Part shown: one piece after another, positions 26,818 through 38,200 of the stretch
How the letters are laid out: the number at the start of each line of letters is the position of its first letter
Numbering within the stretch: position 1 is the stretch's first letter
Assembly: GCF_000186865.1 (NCBI RefSeq)
Contig: NW_008705570.1
Location: 512,941 to 576,940 of the forward strand
From: Aureococcus anophagefferens
Lineage: Eukaryota; Sar; Pelagophyceae; Pelagomonadales; Pelagomonadaceae
Direction: 5' to 3'
Length of the DNA: 64,000 nt
Translations under genes and position numbers: made by a program
The notes under the pieces: generated by a model
What the model was told of the DNA's origin: nothing
The model's database searches: none
Seen by the model: only the letters and a program-made list of their open reading frames with translations

Positions 26818-28599
26818 ATGATGCCGGCGGTGTCCTTCGCCGGCGACCCGAAATCCAAATGCGTCATGGCCGTGCGGAGCCGCGGCTGCGTCGTGCGGAG
26901 CGGTGTGGAGAAGACGAGCGCCCAGGTCGCCGAGGTGCGCGAGGGCACGTTCCTCGTCTGCGAGTCCATGGGCTTCGCCGAGGCGAGCGACGGCACGGTG
27001 CGCGTGCGCGTCGCGGCGCCCGCCGAGGGCTGGGTCTCCGCGAAGACGCTCGGCCACGACCACGCGGAGGTCGTCTTTCCGAAAAGCTCGAAAAGGCCCG
27101 AGGCCGTCGACGACGTCGACCGCGACCTGCTCGAGTTCCTGGCGCTCGCGCGCACGGCGGAGACGGCCGCCGCGGCGGCCGCGGCCCTCGACGCCGCCGC
27201 CGCCGTGCACGCGCGCGACACGGGCGGCCCGTCCGCGGACGGCTACGACGGCTTCCTGAGGCGCGCGTACGCGGCGAACGACGCGGACCTCGCGGCCGTG
27301 GGCCTCGCGGCGCGCGCGCGGTGCCTGCTCGCCTGCGGCGTCCGGTCCCGCGAGGCCGCGGCCGACGCCATGCGCGCCGTGAGCCTCTTCGGCGGCGGCG
27401 CGCGCCGCTTCGCGGGCGACCGCGACCGCGTCAAGAGCTGCGCCGCGCGGCTCGCGCGGACCTGCGCCGCGGCGCTCGCGGCCCACGAGGCGTCGCGGCC
27501 GCCGGCGGCGCCGCGCGGCGCGGGCTGCCGCCTGGGCGCGGCCTACGCGCACCTCGCGGCCAAGTACGAACCCGACCTCAAGGCCGCGGCCGCGGACGAG
27601 GCGCGGCGCGACGCCTTGCTGGCCGCCGCGGGCGTGACGGCGGTGCCGGCGCTGGACTGGCGGCGCCAGCTCTGCCACCCCGACGACGTCGCCGAGGCGG
27701 CTTCGGGCGCGACGGCGGGCCCCGCGCGGGTCGTCGTCGTCGGTTTAGGCTGCGGCCGCTGCGGCACGCTGTGTGGAAATCAAATCTTCAAACCGACTTC
27801 AATGTGCGCGTAATCGAACGGTTTGGACCAGACTCTTTCGCTCTGCTTCGAGAACTCGACGAGAGCGATTGATTCGTCCAAAAATCAGCCGAATCGACTT
27901 CGATTGGCCGAGCTAGAGAATTTCAAAGTTTGGTCGGGACGTCCCAGCTCACTGGTTGATTTGCACACAGGCGGCACGTCGTCGCTCGCGGAGCTGCTCC
28001 GGGCCTGCGGCGGCCGCGTCACGCACGAGTCGAACCAGCCGGACTGCCGCGTCACGCTCTGGGACCCGGACGAGGCGCGCGAGCCGGTCGTCGCGCGGCG
28101 CCTCGCGCACTGGCGGGCCCGCGCGGGCCCCGCGGGCCTCGCGGGCGACGTCAACTACGCGCACCTCCCGCGCGCGGGCGCCTACCTCGCCGCGGGCGAC
28201 GACGTCCGCGTCGTCGCCGTGCGCCGGGACCGCGCGGCGACGGTCAAGTCCTACGCGGCGTGGACCGAGCCCGGCGGCGCGGGCGGGTCGCTCCGGAGCC
28301 GCGACCACTGGACGCCCCACGACGGCGGCGACCGCCAGCTCGACGAGTGGGACCTGACCTTCCCCAAATTTCCCGGCGCGACGTCGAAAGTCGGCGCCAT
28401 CGGCGCCTACTACGACGCCTACGACGCGGGGCTCGAGCAGCTCCGCGCGCGCCACGGCGACGGCCGCGTCCTCGTGCTCGAGTCGCCGAAGCTCTTCGAC
28501 GACGCGGGTCTCCAGCGGAAGCTCTTCGCCTTCCTCGGGCTCCGCGGCGCCGCGCCCGTCACGGGCCTCCACGCGAACGCCCAGGCCTACGGCGCCTAA
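26818..28599 (+). CDS. sulfotransferase-like protein with N-terminal SH3-like module
   Basis: Exons 26818-27760 and 27971-28599 give 523 residues. Residues about 10-85 look like an SH3-like beta barrel ending 'AEGWVSAKTLG'. A helical middle region follows. The P-loop 'VVVVGLGCGRCGTSSLAELL' is split by the introner inside the loop and matches the PAPS-binding 5'-phosphosulfate loop of sulfotransferases. Downstream 'VVAVRRDRAATVKSYAAW' fits the 3'-phosphate-binding Arg/Ser region. Acceptor substrate unknown. A second gene with a similar N-terminal module occurs at 44962-46608. Confidence 0.72.
27769..27970 (-). mobile_element. introner element, family A copy 3
   Basis: 202 bp, antisense to the host gene. 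Duplication GCGGCACG at 27761-27768 and 27971-27978. Ends CTGTGTGGAAATCAA and TTGATTTGCACACAG. Intron 27761-27970, GC donor, phase 1. It interrupts the sulfotransferase P-loop codons, and excision restores 'GCGRCGTSSL'. Confidence 0.93.
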
Positions 28600-28888
28600 G
28601 GTTTTGAGTGCATTTTTCAATATCTTTCCGAGTTGAAAAAACAGTTATGGGGAAACATCATGAGCTCCATCAAATAAAACTCATCCGTGCCCCGTCGAGG
28701 TGTGGCATCGCCTGCCCCGCGCCGACACAGTTTTTCCGCGTCGACGCCCGCCGCCGGGGGCGCGGCTGCCCCGGCCGCCGCCGCGGCGCGTCTCTGGCCG
28801 CGCCGGTGCGCTCCGCGCGCCGCCGCCCGCGGCGGCGAAGGTCCGCGGAGACCGTTTCGAAGGGCGAAGAAGCGCGCGCCCGACGACC

Positions 28889-30892
28889 ATGGTCGAGGAG
28901 TTCAAGGAGGTGCAGACGGGCGCCGACGAGGTGCTGAGCTACGACATCGACCCCGAGGGCGTCGAGGAGGAGGAGCCCAAGGGCCTGAAGCGCCTCTTCC
29001 GCGCGGGTCCCCTGGTCAAGGCGTTCCCGTCCTGGGTCGGCCTGAGCCACGTCGCGAAGCGGGAGGCCGAGCGCGACAAGAAGGACGGCAAGACCTTCGG
29101 GTGCTCCTACGAGGACATCATGAAGTCCCACGAGGTCGCCAAGCAGAAGTCGCCCTACCCGCTGCCGCGGAGCCGCGTGACGGGCAAGGAGGGCGGCCCG
29201 CAGTCCGTCCTGCCGCCGACGCCGAAGAAGCTGGCCATGGACGACGTCGCCCTCGAGGAGCAGGACGTCAACTTCGAGGACATGGTCTTCGAGGACGCCG
29301 ACGCGACGCAGGGCGACGCGCAGACCCTCGACGAGAACGACTTCTGCTTCGAGGAGCTGCCCGGCGACGCCGCGCAGGACGGAGCGAACGGCGCGCCGCC
29401 GCCGCAGACGCCGGAGCCCGTCGCCCTCGAGGGCCTGGACATGAGCGACCTGAGCTTCGAGGAGTGCGCCGACGAGACGCCCGCGCGCGAGCCGCCGAGC
29501 CACAAGGAGGACATGAAGTGGACGGACGACGACTTCGCGGCGTCGCGCGAGGCGCCGCCCGGGGAGGCCGCCGAGAAGGCGCAGCCGTCGACGACGAGCA
29601 CGCCCCGGAGCAGCTTCACGCGCGGGAGCGTCTGCCTGCCGCGGCCCGGCGAGTCCGAGGGGTCCGGGCTCGGCGACGTCCGCGCGCGGCTCGCCGCGGC
29701 GGAGGACGCGGCGACGCCCGAGAAGCCGCCGCTCCCGACCCCCGAGCCGCCGAGCACCATGGGCCGCGTCTTCCGGAGCCCCAACGACGACGAGGACTTC
29801 GAGGCCGACGAGGAGCTCGCGCGGCTCCGGGCCGCGGAGGCGCGCCTCGACCGCGCGATCGCGGCCGCGCCGAAGCCGCCGCCGCCGCCGCCGCCGCCGC
29901 CGCCCGGCCGCGTCGCCGAGGAGTCGCGGAGCACGGGCCGCGTCGCCGAGGAGTCGCTCGCGCGCTTCGTCAAGCAGAGCGACGTCGACACCTTCTTCCG
30001 CGGCGCCGGCGCCGACGCCGTCCGCAGCCGCGTCCACGCGGTGCTCACGTCCGCCGACGAGGAGACGGTCGTCGAGGCGCTCGCGTCCTTGAGGGCGCTC
30101 GCGCGGACCCAGGCGCGCGTGCGCCGCGACGTCGCGGCCGCCGGCGTCGTCGGCACCGTCGTGTCGCTCCTCCGCGACGCGTCCGCGGACCTGCGGCGCG
30201 GCGCCGCGGGGCTGCTCTGGACGCTGAGCGTCGACGAGCCGCGGAACAAGGTGCTGGTCGTCGCCGCGGGGTGCCTCGACCCGCTCGTCGCGCTATTGAA
30301 CGACGGCGACGCGCCCGTCGCCGAGGAGGCCGCGGGCTGCCTCTGGAGCCTGGCCATCGACGACCGGAACAAGGTCGCCATCGTCGCCGCGGGCGCGCTC
30401 CCGAAGCTCGCCATGCTACTCCGCGAATCGGGCGACGAGCCGACGAAGACGGTGGAGCACGCGGCGGGCGTCTTACAGAACCTCGCCATGCTCGACGAGC
30501 ACCAAAAGCCGATCTACGACGCGGGCTGCCTGCCGGCGCTCGTCGCGCTGCTGAGCGCCGCCGGCGACGTCGGCCGGGAGAACGCCGCGGGCTGCCTGCG
30601 GAACCTGGCGACGGCCGACGATTTGGAGCTCGAGGTCGCGGCCGCGGGCGCGCCGGAGCCGCTCTGCGCTTTGCTCTTCCACGGCACGCCGCTCTGCGCC
30701 GCGAACGCCCACGGCGCGCTCCAGAACATGACGTTCCAGGCCGAGAGCCGCCTGAAGGTGGCGGAGGCTTTTGGCCGGCCGGACCTCGCGGACGACGCGG
30801 CGACGCTCCGGAGGAAGCTCCAGCTCTCCGTCGCGCCGCCGGCGAAGAGCGGCGGCAAGGGGCTCCCCTTCGTCGGGGACTGCGTGTGCTAA
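28889..30892 (+). CDS. armadillo-repeat protein with long disordered N-terminus
   Basis: 667 residues from 'MVEEFKEVQTGADEVLSYDI'. Residues 1-340 are acidic and probably disordered, with several short acidic-hydrophobic motifs ('DVNFEDMVFEDAD', 'DMSDLSFEE', 'ENDFCFEELPGD') that look like repeated linear interaction motifs, and a poly-Pro run. Residues about 360-640 form ARM repeats ('AAGVVGTVVSLLRDASADLR', 'AAGCLDPLVALLNDGDAPVA', 'AGALPKLAMLLRESGD', 'AGCLPALVALLSAAGD'). It is distinct from the kinase-ARM gene, with much less uniform repeats. Function unknown. Confidence 0.75.
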   Translation: MVEEFKEVQTGADEVLSYDIDPEGVEEEEPKGLKRLFRAGPLVKAFPSWVGLSHVAKREAERDKKDGKTFGCSYEDIMKSHEVAKQKSPYPLPRSRVTGKEGGPQSVLPPTPKKLAMDDVALEEQDVNFEDMVFEDADATQGDAQTLDENDFCFEELPGDAAQDGANGAPPPQTPEPVALEGLDMSDLSFEECADETPAREPPSHKEDMKWTDDDFAASREAPPGEAAEKAQPSTTSTPRSSFTRGSVCLPRPGESEGSGLGDVRARLAAAEDAATPEKPPLPTPEPPSTMGRVFRSPNDDEDFEADEELARLRAAEARLDRAIAAAPKPPPPPPPPPPGRVAEESRSTGRVAEESLARFVKQSDVDTFFRGAGADAVRSRVHAVLTSADEETVVEALASLRALARTQARVRRDVAAAGVVGTVVSLLRDASADLRRGAAGLLWTLSVDEPRNKVLVVAAGCLDPLVALLNDGDAPVAEEAAGCLWSLAIDDRNKVAIVAAGALPKLAMLLRESGDEPTKTVEHAAGVLQNLAMLDEHQKPIYDAGCLPALVALLSAAGDVGRENAAGCLRNLATADDLELEVAAAGAPEPLCALLFHGTPLCAANAHGALQNMTFQAESRLKVAEAFGRPDLADDAATLRRKLQLSVAPPAKSGGKGLPFVGDCVC

Positions 30893-30909
30893 TCGGCGGC
30901 ACCTCGTCA

Positions 30910-30929
30910 GGGGGGGGGAGGGGGGGGGG
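30910..30929 (+). repeat. G9-A-G10 purine tract between convergent genes
   Basis: Two long G runs separated by one A, 17 bp after the stop of the ARM gene and 14 bp from the stop of the next gene on the other strand. Candidate G-quadruplex. Homopolymer length may be unreliable. Confidence 0.7.
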
Positions 30930-30943
30930 CAACAACGGCGCGC

Positions 30944-33900
30944 CTAGGCGCCCTCCTGCTGGTCGAGCTTGGATTCGATGTTGCTGATCTTCGAGGCCAT
31001 CTTGACGAGGGCGTTCTCGAGCTGGACGAGGAGGTCGGCCTCGGCCTCGTCGTCCTGGGGCGGCGGCGGCGGCCGCGGCGGCAGCGGCGTCTGGCGGCCG
31101 CGGGCGGGCGGCGCCTTCGCGCGCGCGGGCGCGGGCGGCGGCGCGTCGCGCTTGGCGCAGGGCGCTCGCGGCGTCGGGCGCCGCGCCGCGGGGCTTGGCC
31201 GCGGGCCGCGCGCCGCGCTTCAGCGGCTTCTTCAGCAGCCGCTTCTTCGCCTCGACAAAGGGGTCGACGCGCGCGCGCGCGGCGCGCGGCCGCGCCTGCT
31301 TCCGCGACGCGGGCCGCTCCTGGGACGCCGGCGCCGGCGCCGGCGCCCGGTCCACGGGCCGGGGCTCGCCGATGAAACGCGCGTAGTCCGCGGCCTCGCC
31401 CGCGTCGGCGATCTCGAACAGCCGCCACGCGCGCAACGCCCGGCACAGCGCGCGCGGCGTCGCCTTGGCCGAGTCGACCTTCTCCGCGCCCTCGGGCACG
31501 TCGTCGAACTTGGACGCCTCGGCGAGCAAGTCGTGGACGCGCCAGCCCCGGCGGCGGAGCAGGCCGTCGACGCGCCGCGCGACTTTAAACACGACGCCGT
31601 CGCGGCGGTCGGAAGCAAAGTCCACGAGGTCCGCGTCGGACGGCCGCGCGTGGGCCACCTCACCCGCCACGGCCGCAGCCCGCGCGTTCGCCGCGCGCAG
31701 CTCGCGGAGCTCCAAAGCGCCGAAATCCGCGGGCTCGCGCGCGAACGCCGCCAACGCGGACGACGCGGCCTCGACGACGGACCGGAGCCGCGCGGCGTCC
31801 GCGTCCTCCTCGGCGCGCAGGAGCCCCTCCAAGCCCACGCGGAGCTCCCCGGCGCTCAGCGTCGCCGGCGCGCTCAGGTTGCCGTCGTGCGACGGTTTTT
31901 TGAGCGGCACGACGCGCTCCGCGGCCTCGAGCCACGCGTCCAGCTCGACGCCGCGGCTCCGCAATTCGTAGCGGAGCTGCTCCAGGTCCGCGGCGCCCTC
32001 CCGCAGGCGCGCGGCCGTCACGGCCGACCGCCGCGACCGCCGCACGGCGTCGTCGAGGCGCGACGCGCTGACGGCCGCCGCGTCGTCGTCCGCGACGCGC
32101 CGCGCGAACGCCAGAACGTCGCCCAGGCACAGGTCCTCGCCCTCGCCGGGCCCGCCGTCGTCGTAGGACGCGTCGTCCTCGGCCTTGGGCGCCGCCAGCC
32201 GCTTCTCGACGCGTTTTTTGGCCGCGGGCTTGCGGGCTGTCTTCTTGCCCCGCGCGGCCGCGCGCGCGTCGACGGCGTCGAGCGCCGCCTCCAACGCCGA
32301 CTCGTCCGCGAGCGGCGGCGCCGCGCCCGCGGCCGCGAGGCGCCACTCGTCGAGGGCCAAGCGCAGCGCCGCGACGGACACGACGCGCACCGTCGTCGTC
32401 GGCGTCATCGCGGGCTCGGCCGTGCGGCCGCGCGGCGGCGGGCCCGCGCGCTTCGCGTGCGCGGACCGAATTTGCCGCGCGACCTCGGCCGCGGTCCAGC
32501 GCCGCGCGCGGGCGAAGTCCAGGATCGCGCCCGCCGTCGACCCGTGGTGCGCGATCCGCAACACCGCCGCGCCCCGCTCGCCGAGCGCCGCCGCCAGCGC
32601 GCCGAGCGCCTCGCCCGCGGCGATTCCGTCGCTTTCCGCGTCCGCGAACTTGAAGACCGCGTCGGCCCGGGCCGCGCCCAGCGCCGCCGCCGCGTCCTCG
32701 GCGCCGTCGCCGCCGGCGAGGCGCGCGAGCCCGCCCGCCAGGTGCCGCTTCATGAGCACGCCGCCGTCGCAGAGGCCCGCGACCCACCGCTCCGGGTCCT
32801 CGTCGAACGCGGCCAACCGCGCGCACGCGCCCCGCAGCGCGAGGGCGCCCCGCGCGTCGCCGGCGGCGGCCTCGCCCTTGGTCCGCGCGGCCACCAGCGC
32901 CCGCTCCAGGGCCAGCGGGTCGAGGCCCGGCGCGCCGTCGTCCGCGGCCAGCTGCGCGGCGTAGCCCGCGAAGTCGAGGCCGGCGTCCGCCGCCGCCGGC
33001 GGCGGCCGCGCCTCGACGAATTTCGCGCCGCCGAGGCCCCGCCGCGCTTTGTCGCTCTTGAGGAAGGCCCGCTCGTCGCCGGCGTCGCGCGCGCCCGCGG
33101 CCTCGAGCAGCTTCGACTCGTCGCGCTCGAAGGCGAGCGCCCCCGAGGCGATCCAAGATTCCAACGCGTCGCGCGCGTCGGACACCCGCAACCCCTCGGC
33201 GGCGTGGAGGCCCGCCGTCGCCGTCGCGTGGGCCGCCAGGTCGTGGAAGAGGTGGCGGCAGCGGCGGCCCCGCGCCGCCATGAAGCCGTCCAAGGCGTCG
33301 AGGACCGCGCCGACGCCGTCCTGCCGCGCGCGGTCCGCGGGCTCCGGCTCCGTCGCCGCGGCCTCGGCGACGGCGGCCGCGTAGACCTTCGGCGGCCGCC
33401 GCGCCGTCGCCTTCTCGAGGAACTCCTTCGGCTGGAGGTGTTTTTGGCCGTCCGCGAGGTCGTCCAAGCGGCGCATCGCGGCGTCCAAGAGCGCGGACGC
33501 GCCGCGCGCGGTCGCGTCCTCGGGCGAGAAGAGGGCCATGCCCAATCGTTTCCGCAGCTCCACGCGGCTCACGTCGCCGTCCGCCGCCGCCGCCGCCGCG
33601 ACCCAGGCGTCCAGGCTGAGCCCGTCGGCCTCGAGGTCGCGCAACGCGCGGCGCAGCGCGGCCGCGACGGCCCGCGCGGACCGCCAGCCGTCGACGTCGA
33701 CGCGCACGGCCCTTAAGCACGCGTCGAGCTCCTCGCAGGACCGCACGCGGCCCGTCGGCGCCTGGGCCGCGAGGCGCCGGCAGAAGAGCTCGACGGCGCC
33801 GCCGGCCTTGTCGGTTTGGGAACTCGCGTTCGAGAGGGCCAGCTCCGTCGGCGGCGGCGTGCGCGCGTCGGCGCGCCAGAGGGCGAGGAGCGCTTTGGCG

Positions 33901-35075
33901 GCGCGCGTCCCCTGGCCCCGGGCGAAGTAGCCCGCGGCCTCGCGCGCGGCCAATCGCGCGTCGAGCTTTTGCGAGACGAACGTCTCCGCCGCCTTTCCAA
34001 AGGCCGCGCAGTCCTCGAGGCGCAGGGACAGCATGGCGCCGTCCGTCTTCGTCATGTTCTCGTGGCGCGTCAACACGCGGTCGTAGAAGAGGGCCTTTTT
34101 TAACGCCGCGGCGCCCGCGTCCGAGATTTCGCCGTTGCCCGACATGTTGCAGCCCAGCAAGTAATCATCGCCGGCGAGCGCGGCGCCGAGCTCCTCGGCC
34201 AGGCCATCCCCGAAGGCGTTGTCGGACACGTCCAGGCACAGCAGCCCCTGCTCCCGCGCCTCGACGGGCACGTGGTCGAAGTACGACGGGTCCCGGGGGA
34301 ACGACCGCGGCGCGCCCGTCGCGATGCGCGCGCCGCCGCCGACGCCCGCGCCCGCGTAGGGGAAGGTGTAGGCCAGATTCTTCCGCAGGTTCTTCGCCCA
34401 GACGGCCTCGTCGCGCCGCGCGCCGTGCGCGCGGCAGACCGCCGCGACCGCGGACGCGGATCGATCGTCCAACCCGCAGGACCGGAGCGCGAGCGTGTTC
34501 ACGCGGCTCGCCGCCAGGGCGCGGCAGAGCTCCAAGGCCGGCGCGGGGCTCAACGGGCAGTGGCTCAAAACGAAGTGGCGCAGGGGGCTGCCCTTGCCGC
34601 CGAGGCCCTTGGCCAACGCCGCCACGGAGCCGGACCCGAAGCCCCGCGGCGACCCGGAGAGCTCGAGCGTGACCAGGGACCCGGAGAGCTCGAGGGTGAC
34701 GGCGCGGAATAATCGCGCGACGACGCGGCGCTCCTTGAGCGTCGAGCCGGCCTCCGCGGCCGCGCGCCGCGGGAAGCTCAACGCGGCGGCCTTCAGCTTC
34801 GAGGCGGTCGCGTCGTCGGACGCGAAGGCGCTGAGCTGCGCGAGCTTGCGCGCGCCCAAATCCCCGGGCTCGACGTGCGCCCGCAGCTCGCCGCAGCGCG
34901 CCAGGCCGCAGACGATGCCCTCCTCGGGCGCCGCGCCGCCGGCGGCGCGGCAGGCCTCGACGTAGACGCGGTCGAGCGTCGGCGACTTCGTCTTCCGCGG
35001 CGCGGTCTTCGCGCGGCGCTTCGTCGTCGAGCCCTTGGGCACGTAGGCGCTCCGGGGGCGCGCGAGCACGACCAT
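30944..35075 (-). CDS. large LRR-like, helical multidomain protein; one apparent frame break
   Basis: About 1,377 codons from the ATG at 35075 ('MVVLARPRSAYVPKGST'). Residues about 60-330 resemble ribonuclease-inhibitor-type leucine-rich repeats ('LRHFVLSHCPLSPAPALELC', 'NTLALRSCGLDDRSASAV', 'GLLCLDVSDNAFGDGLAEEL', 'LLGCNMSGNGEISDAGAAAL'). The long remainder is helical, Ala/Arg-rich with some EF-hand-like stretches ('AADGDVSRVELRKRL') and several KKR-rich linkers. The true C-terminus ('DDEAEADLLVQLENALVKMA', stop 30944-30946) is in a different frame from the body. One base appears to be extra at about 31160-31167, so an assembly error or an unrecognised small intron must lie near there. Function unknown. 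Confidence 0.6.
34651..34703 (-). repeat. 27-bp tandem duplication in LRR-like gene
   Basis: Two nearly identical 27-bp units (34651 and 34678) encode a repeated 'LVTLELSGS' nonapeptide, a minor in-frame expansion in the LRR-like part. Confidence 0.75.
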
Positions 35076-35251
35076 CGTTTCCGCGAACCGCGCTGCCACA
35101 GACGCGGCGCCAACGATTGCCTTCTTGTGGACAAACGACGAGATTTTACGGCGGCGGACAAAGTGTTGAGGTCTGCAATGCCGCGGTAACATCGTGGGTT
35201 AGCGGCGCTGGGACGAGGCGGGGCTGCGTGCCGGCGGCGGCGCCCGGTGCC

Positions 35252-38200
35252 ATGGCGCCGTCGACGTTCAGCACGTCGTGGAACCTGCAGGTCGAGAGCC
35301 GGGCGCGCTGGGACGACGACGCGCCCCTCGTCGCCGCGGCCATGGACGAGGAGAAGGAGCTCGGGCTCACCTGCGACCGCGAGGGCGTGCTCAAGCTCTG
35401 GCGCTGGCCCTTGAGCGACGGGCGCGACGCCCAGGGCGCGACGCGGAGCGACCCCGTCGTCGAGCTGAGCCGCGCCTACACGCCCAACGGGAAGCTGCCG
35501 CTGCAGTTGGTCAGCGTCCCGCGGCAGGGCGCGTTTCTGGCCGTCTTCGCGACGCTCGTGTCCGCGGCCGACGACGCGGAGCCCCCGGGGGACGACGACT
35601 CCGACGACGGCATCGTCGATCTATCACAGTTCGCCGGCGGCGAGATCCACGCCTACGCGCGCGACGCGGACGGCGAGCTCGTGCACGTGCCGCTCCTCCG
35701 GACGTCGCACGGCGTCCTGACGGCGTGTTGCGTCAACGCGTCGCTGTCCGAGGTCATCGTCGCGTCGCCGAAGCGCGTCTGCTCCCACACGCTGCGCGTC
35801 CTGGACGGCGACGGCGCGGGCTTCGGCGACGGCAAGTACGCCTTCGACGCGAAGGTGCACACGTTCCGCATCCCCCAGCGCCTCATGATCAAGTTCGCGG
35901 TCAAGACGGAGGTCTGCGCGTTGGCCACGTCCGACGAGAGCGGCGTCTTGGTGGCCGTGCTGCGCAAGGGCGGCTTCTGGGTCTGGGACGCCTACACGGG
36001 CGCGCCGCTCGTCAAGGGCACGCAGCTCATCGCCGCGGGGTTCCTCAAGCACGCGGGCTACCACGCGCCGTCGCGGCTCCTCGCGGCCATGGAGCAGGCG
36101 GGCACGGGGCCGCCGCTGCCCGGCGCGCCGGGCCCGTCGACGCCGACGCGGGGCAAGAAGCCCAAGGTCCAGGTGTCGAAGAAGACGGTCACGCGCGTCT
36201 GGCGCCTCGACCGGCGGCACGGCGTCGTCGTCCGGTGCACCGTGGACCACGCGGGCTACGTGCCCCTGGCGCTCCTGTTGACGGACGCGCCGGAGCAGCG
36301 CACGCGGAACCGGGACCGGGAGCGCGACGACCAGGGCGCGGCGCCCCGGGCCGCGCTCTTGGTCTTCGACTCCGCGGGGACGGTCCGCGGCTGGATCGTC
36401 GACCACGAGGGCGCCTACGCGGTCTGCTCCGTGCGCCTGCCCCAGCTCCTACCGCTGGCGAACGACTCGGCCTGCGCGTTGTACGCGTCGAACTTCTCCT
36501 CGAAGGCCGGCGCGGTGTCGCGGATCGTGGTGGTGGCGGAGAAGGGCGCGGCGGCCGTCGCCGCGCACCACTGGGCGACGCAGCGCGTCGTCGCGGGCTT
36601 CGAGTCGGGGTCCGTCGTCGTCGGCTTCGAGCGGGACGCCGACTCCAACGGTTTAGTGGTCGTCGGCCACACGCCCGCGGTCATCCAGACCGTCGACGAC
36701 GGCGCGCGCGCCGTCGCGAATTTACGGGACGCGCCGCGGCCGCCGCCCGTCGCCGCGTCGCCGTCGAAGCCGCGGCAGAAGCGCGACGACGACGACTCGA
36801 GCGACGACGACGGTTTTGATGATGAGGCGGCGCACCAGGGGCCCTGCGTGCCGACGTGCCTCGCGTACTTCCCCGCGAAAGTCGGCGCGACGCCGTCGGC
36901 GTTGGTCGGCTACAGCGACGGCTGGGTCGACGAGTACAGCGGCCCCTTCGACGCGCCGCGGGACCGCTGCGAACTCTTCGGCGCGGAGCGCGCGCGCGTG
37001 ACGTGCCTCGCCGCCGTGCCGACGGCCCACGGCAAGGAGAACGCGCGGCTCATCGTCGCGGGCCACGGCGACGGCACGGTCGCCGCGTGGGACGTCATCG
37101 ACCCGCGGGGCGGCTCCGCGCGCTGCGACGCGGGGCCGCGGTTCCACCTCCCCGCCCACGCGGCGCCCATCCTGCTCGTGCGCGATCTGGCGGGCCCCAC
37201 GCCGGGCGTCGCCGTCGTGTCGTCCGACGGCGAGGTCCGCGTCTGGAGCGGCGCGCGGCTCGCGCCGCCGCCCGGCGACGACGACGACCCGGGCGACGAC
37301 CCGGACATCGGCGACTTCGCGCTGCTGGGGCGCCTCGACGCGGGCGTCGTCGCGCACGCGGAGCCGCCGGATTTGGGCGAAGACGCGCCGCTGAAGCCGC
37401 AGCGGTTCACGGCGGCCGCGCTCGTGCCGCCGCGGAAGCGGCGGCGGCGCGTCGACGCGCGGACGCTCCGGGAATTGCAGGAGCTGGTGCTGGGGACTTT
37501 TGATGGGGACGTCGAGGTCTGGGCGCTGCCGCGCGACGACTTGGACGAGCGCGCGGGCGGCCGCGGCGGCGACGCGGCGGTCCTCCCGACGGCCGAGGAT
37601 GTTTTACGGCCCAAGCCCCTGGTGTCGACGAAGGTGCACGGCGGCGCCGTGACGCGCGTCACCGTGACGCCCGCGCCGACCTTCGTGAAGGGCGCCGTGC
37701 CGCACGCGTGCGCTCTGTGCTCCGTCGCGAACGACGGCGTCGTGCGCTGGATCTTGGACACGGACGGCCTGAGCCCGCGGGAGCGCTACGCCATGGCGCG
37801 GCCGCCGGCGCTCGCCCTCGTGCTCCCGCCGAAGCGGCCGGGCGACCCGAACTGGCGCGTGTGCTGCGCGACGGGAACTATCGTCTCCGCGTTGGCGACG
37901 CGGCCCCAGAAAGTCCTGTTCTACCGGGGCCCGGAGACGGCGCTGGCCGCGAGGCCGCCGACGCCGCCGCGCCAGCGGCACATCCCCGTGGACATCGAGG
38001 CCCACTTTATTCCGTCGTCCTTCGAACCCGTCGACGAGATCTATTTGGGAGACGACGCGAAGCCCCAAAAGTCCAAGTCGCTCATCCTCGGCGGGCGCAA
38101 CCTGTCGAAGCTGCCCTACGCCGCGGCCGACGCGCCCCCGCGCGACGCGTCGCCGGAACGGCGGCCGCACCGGCGGCCGGGCGACCCGAACGCGCCGCGG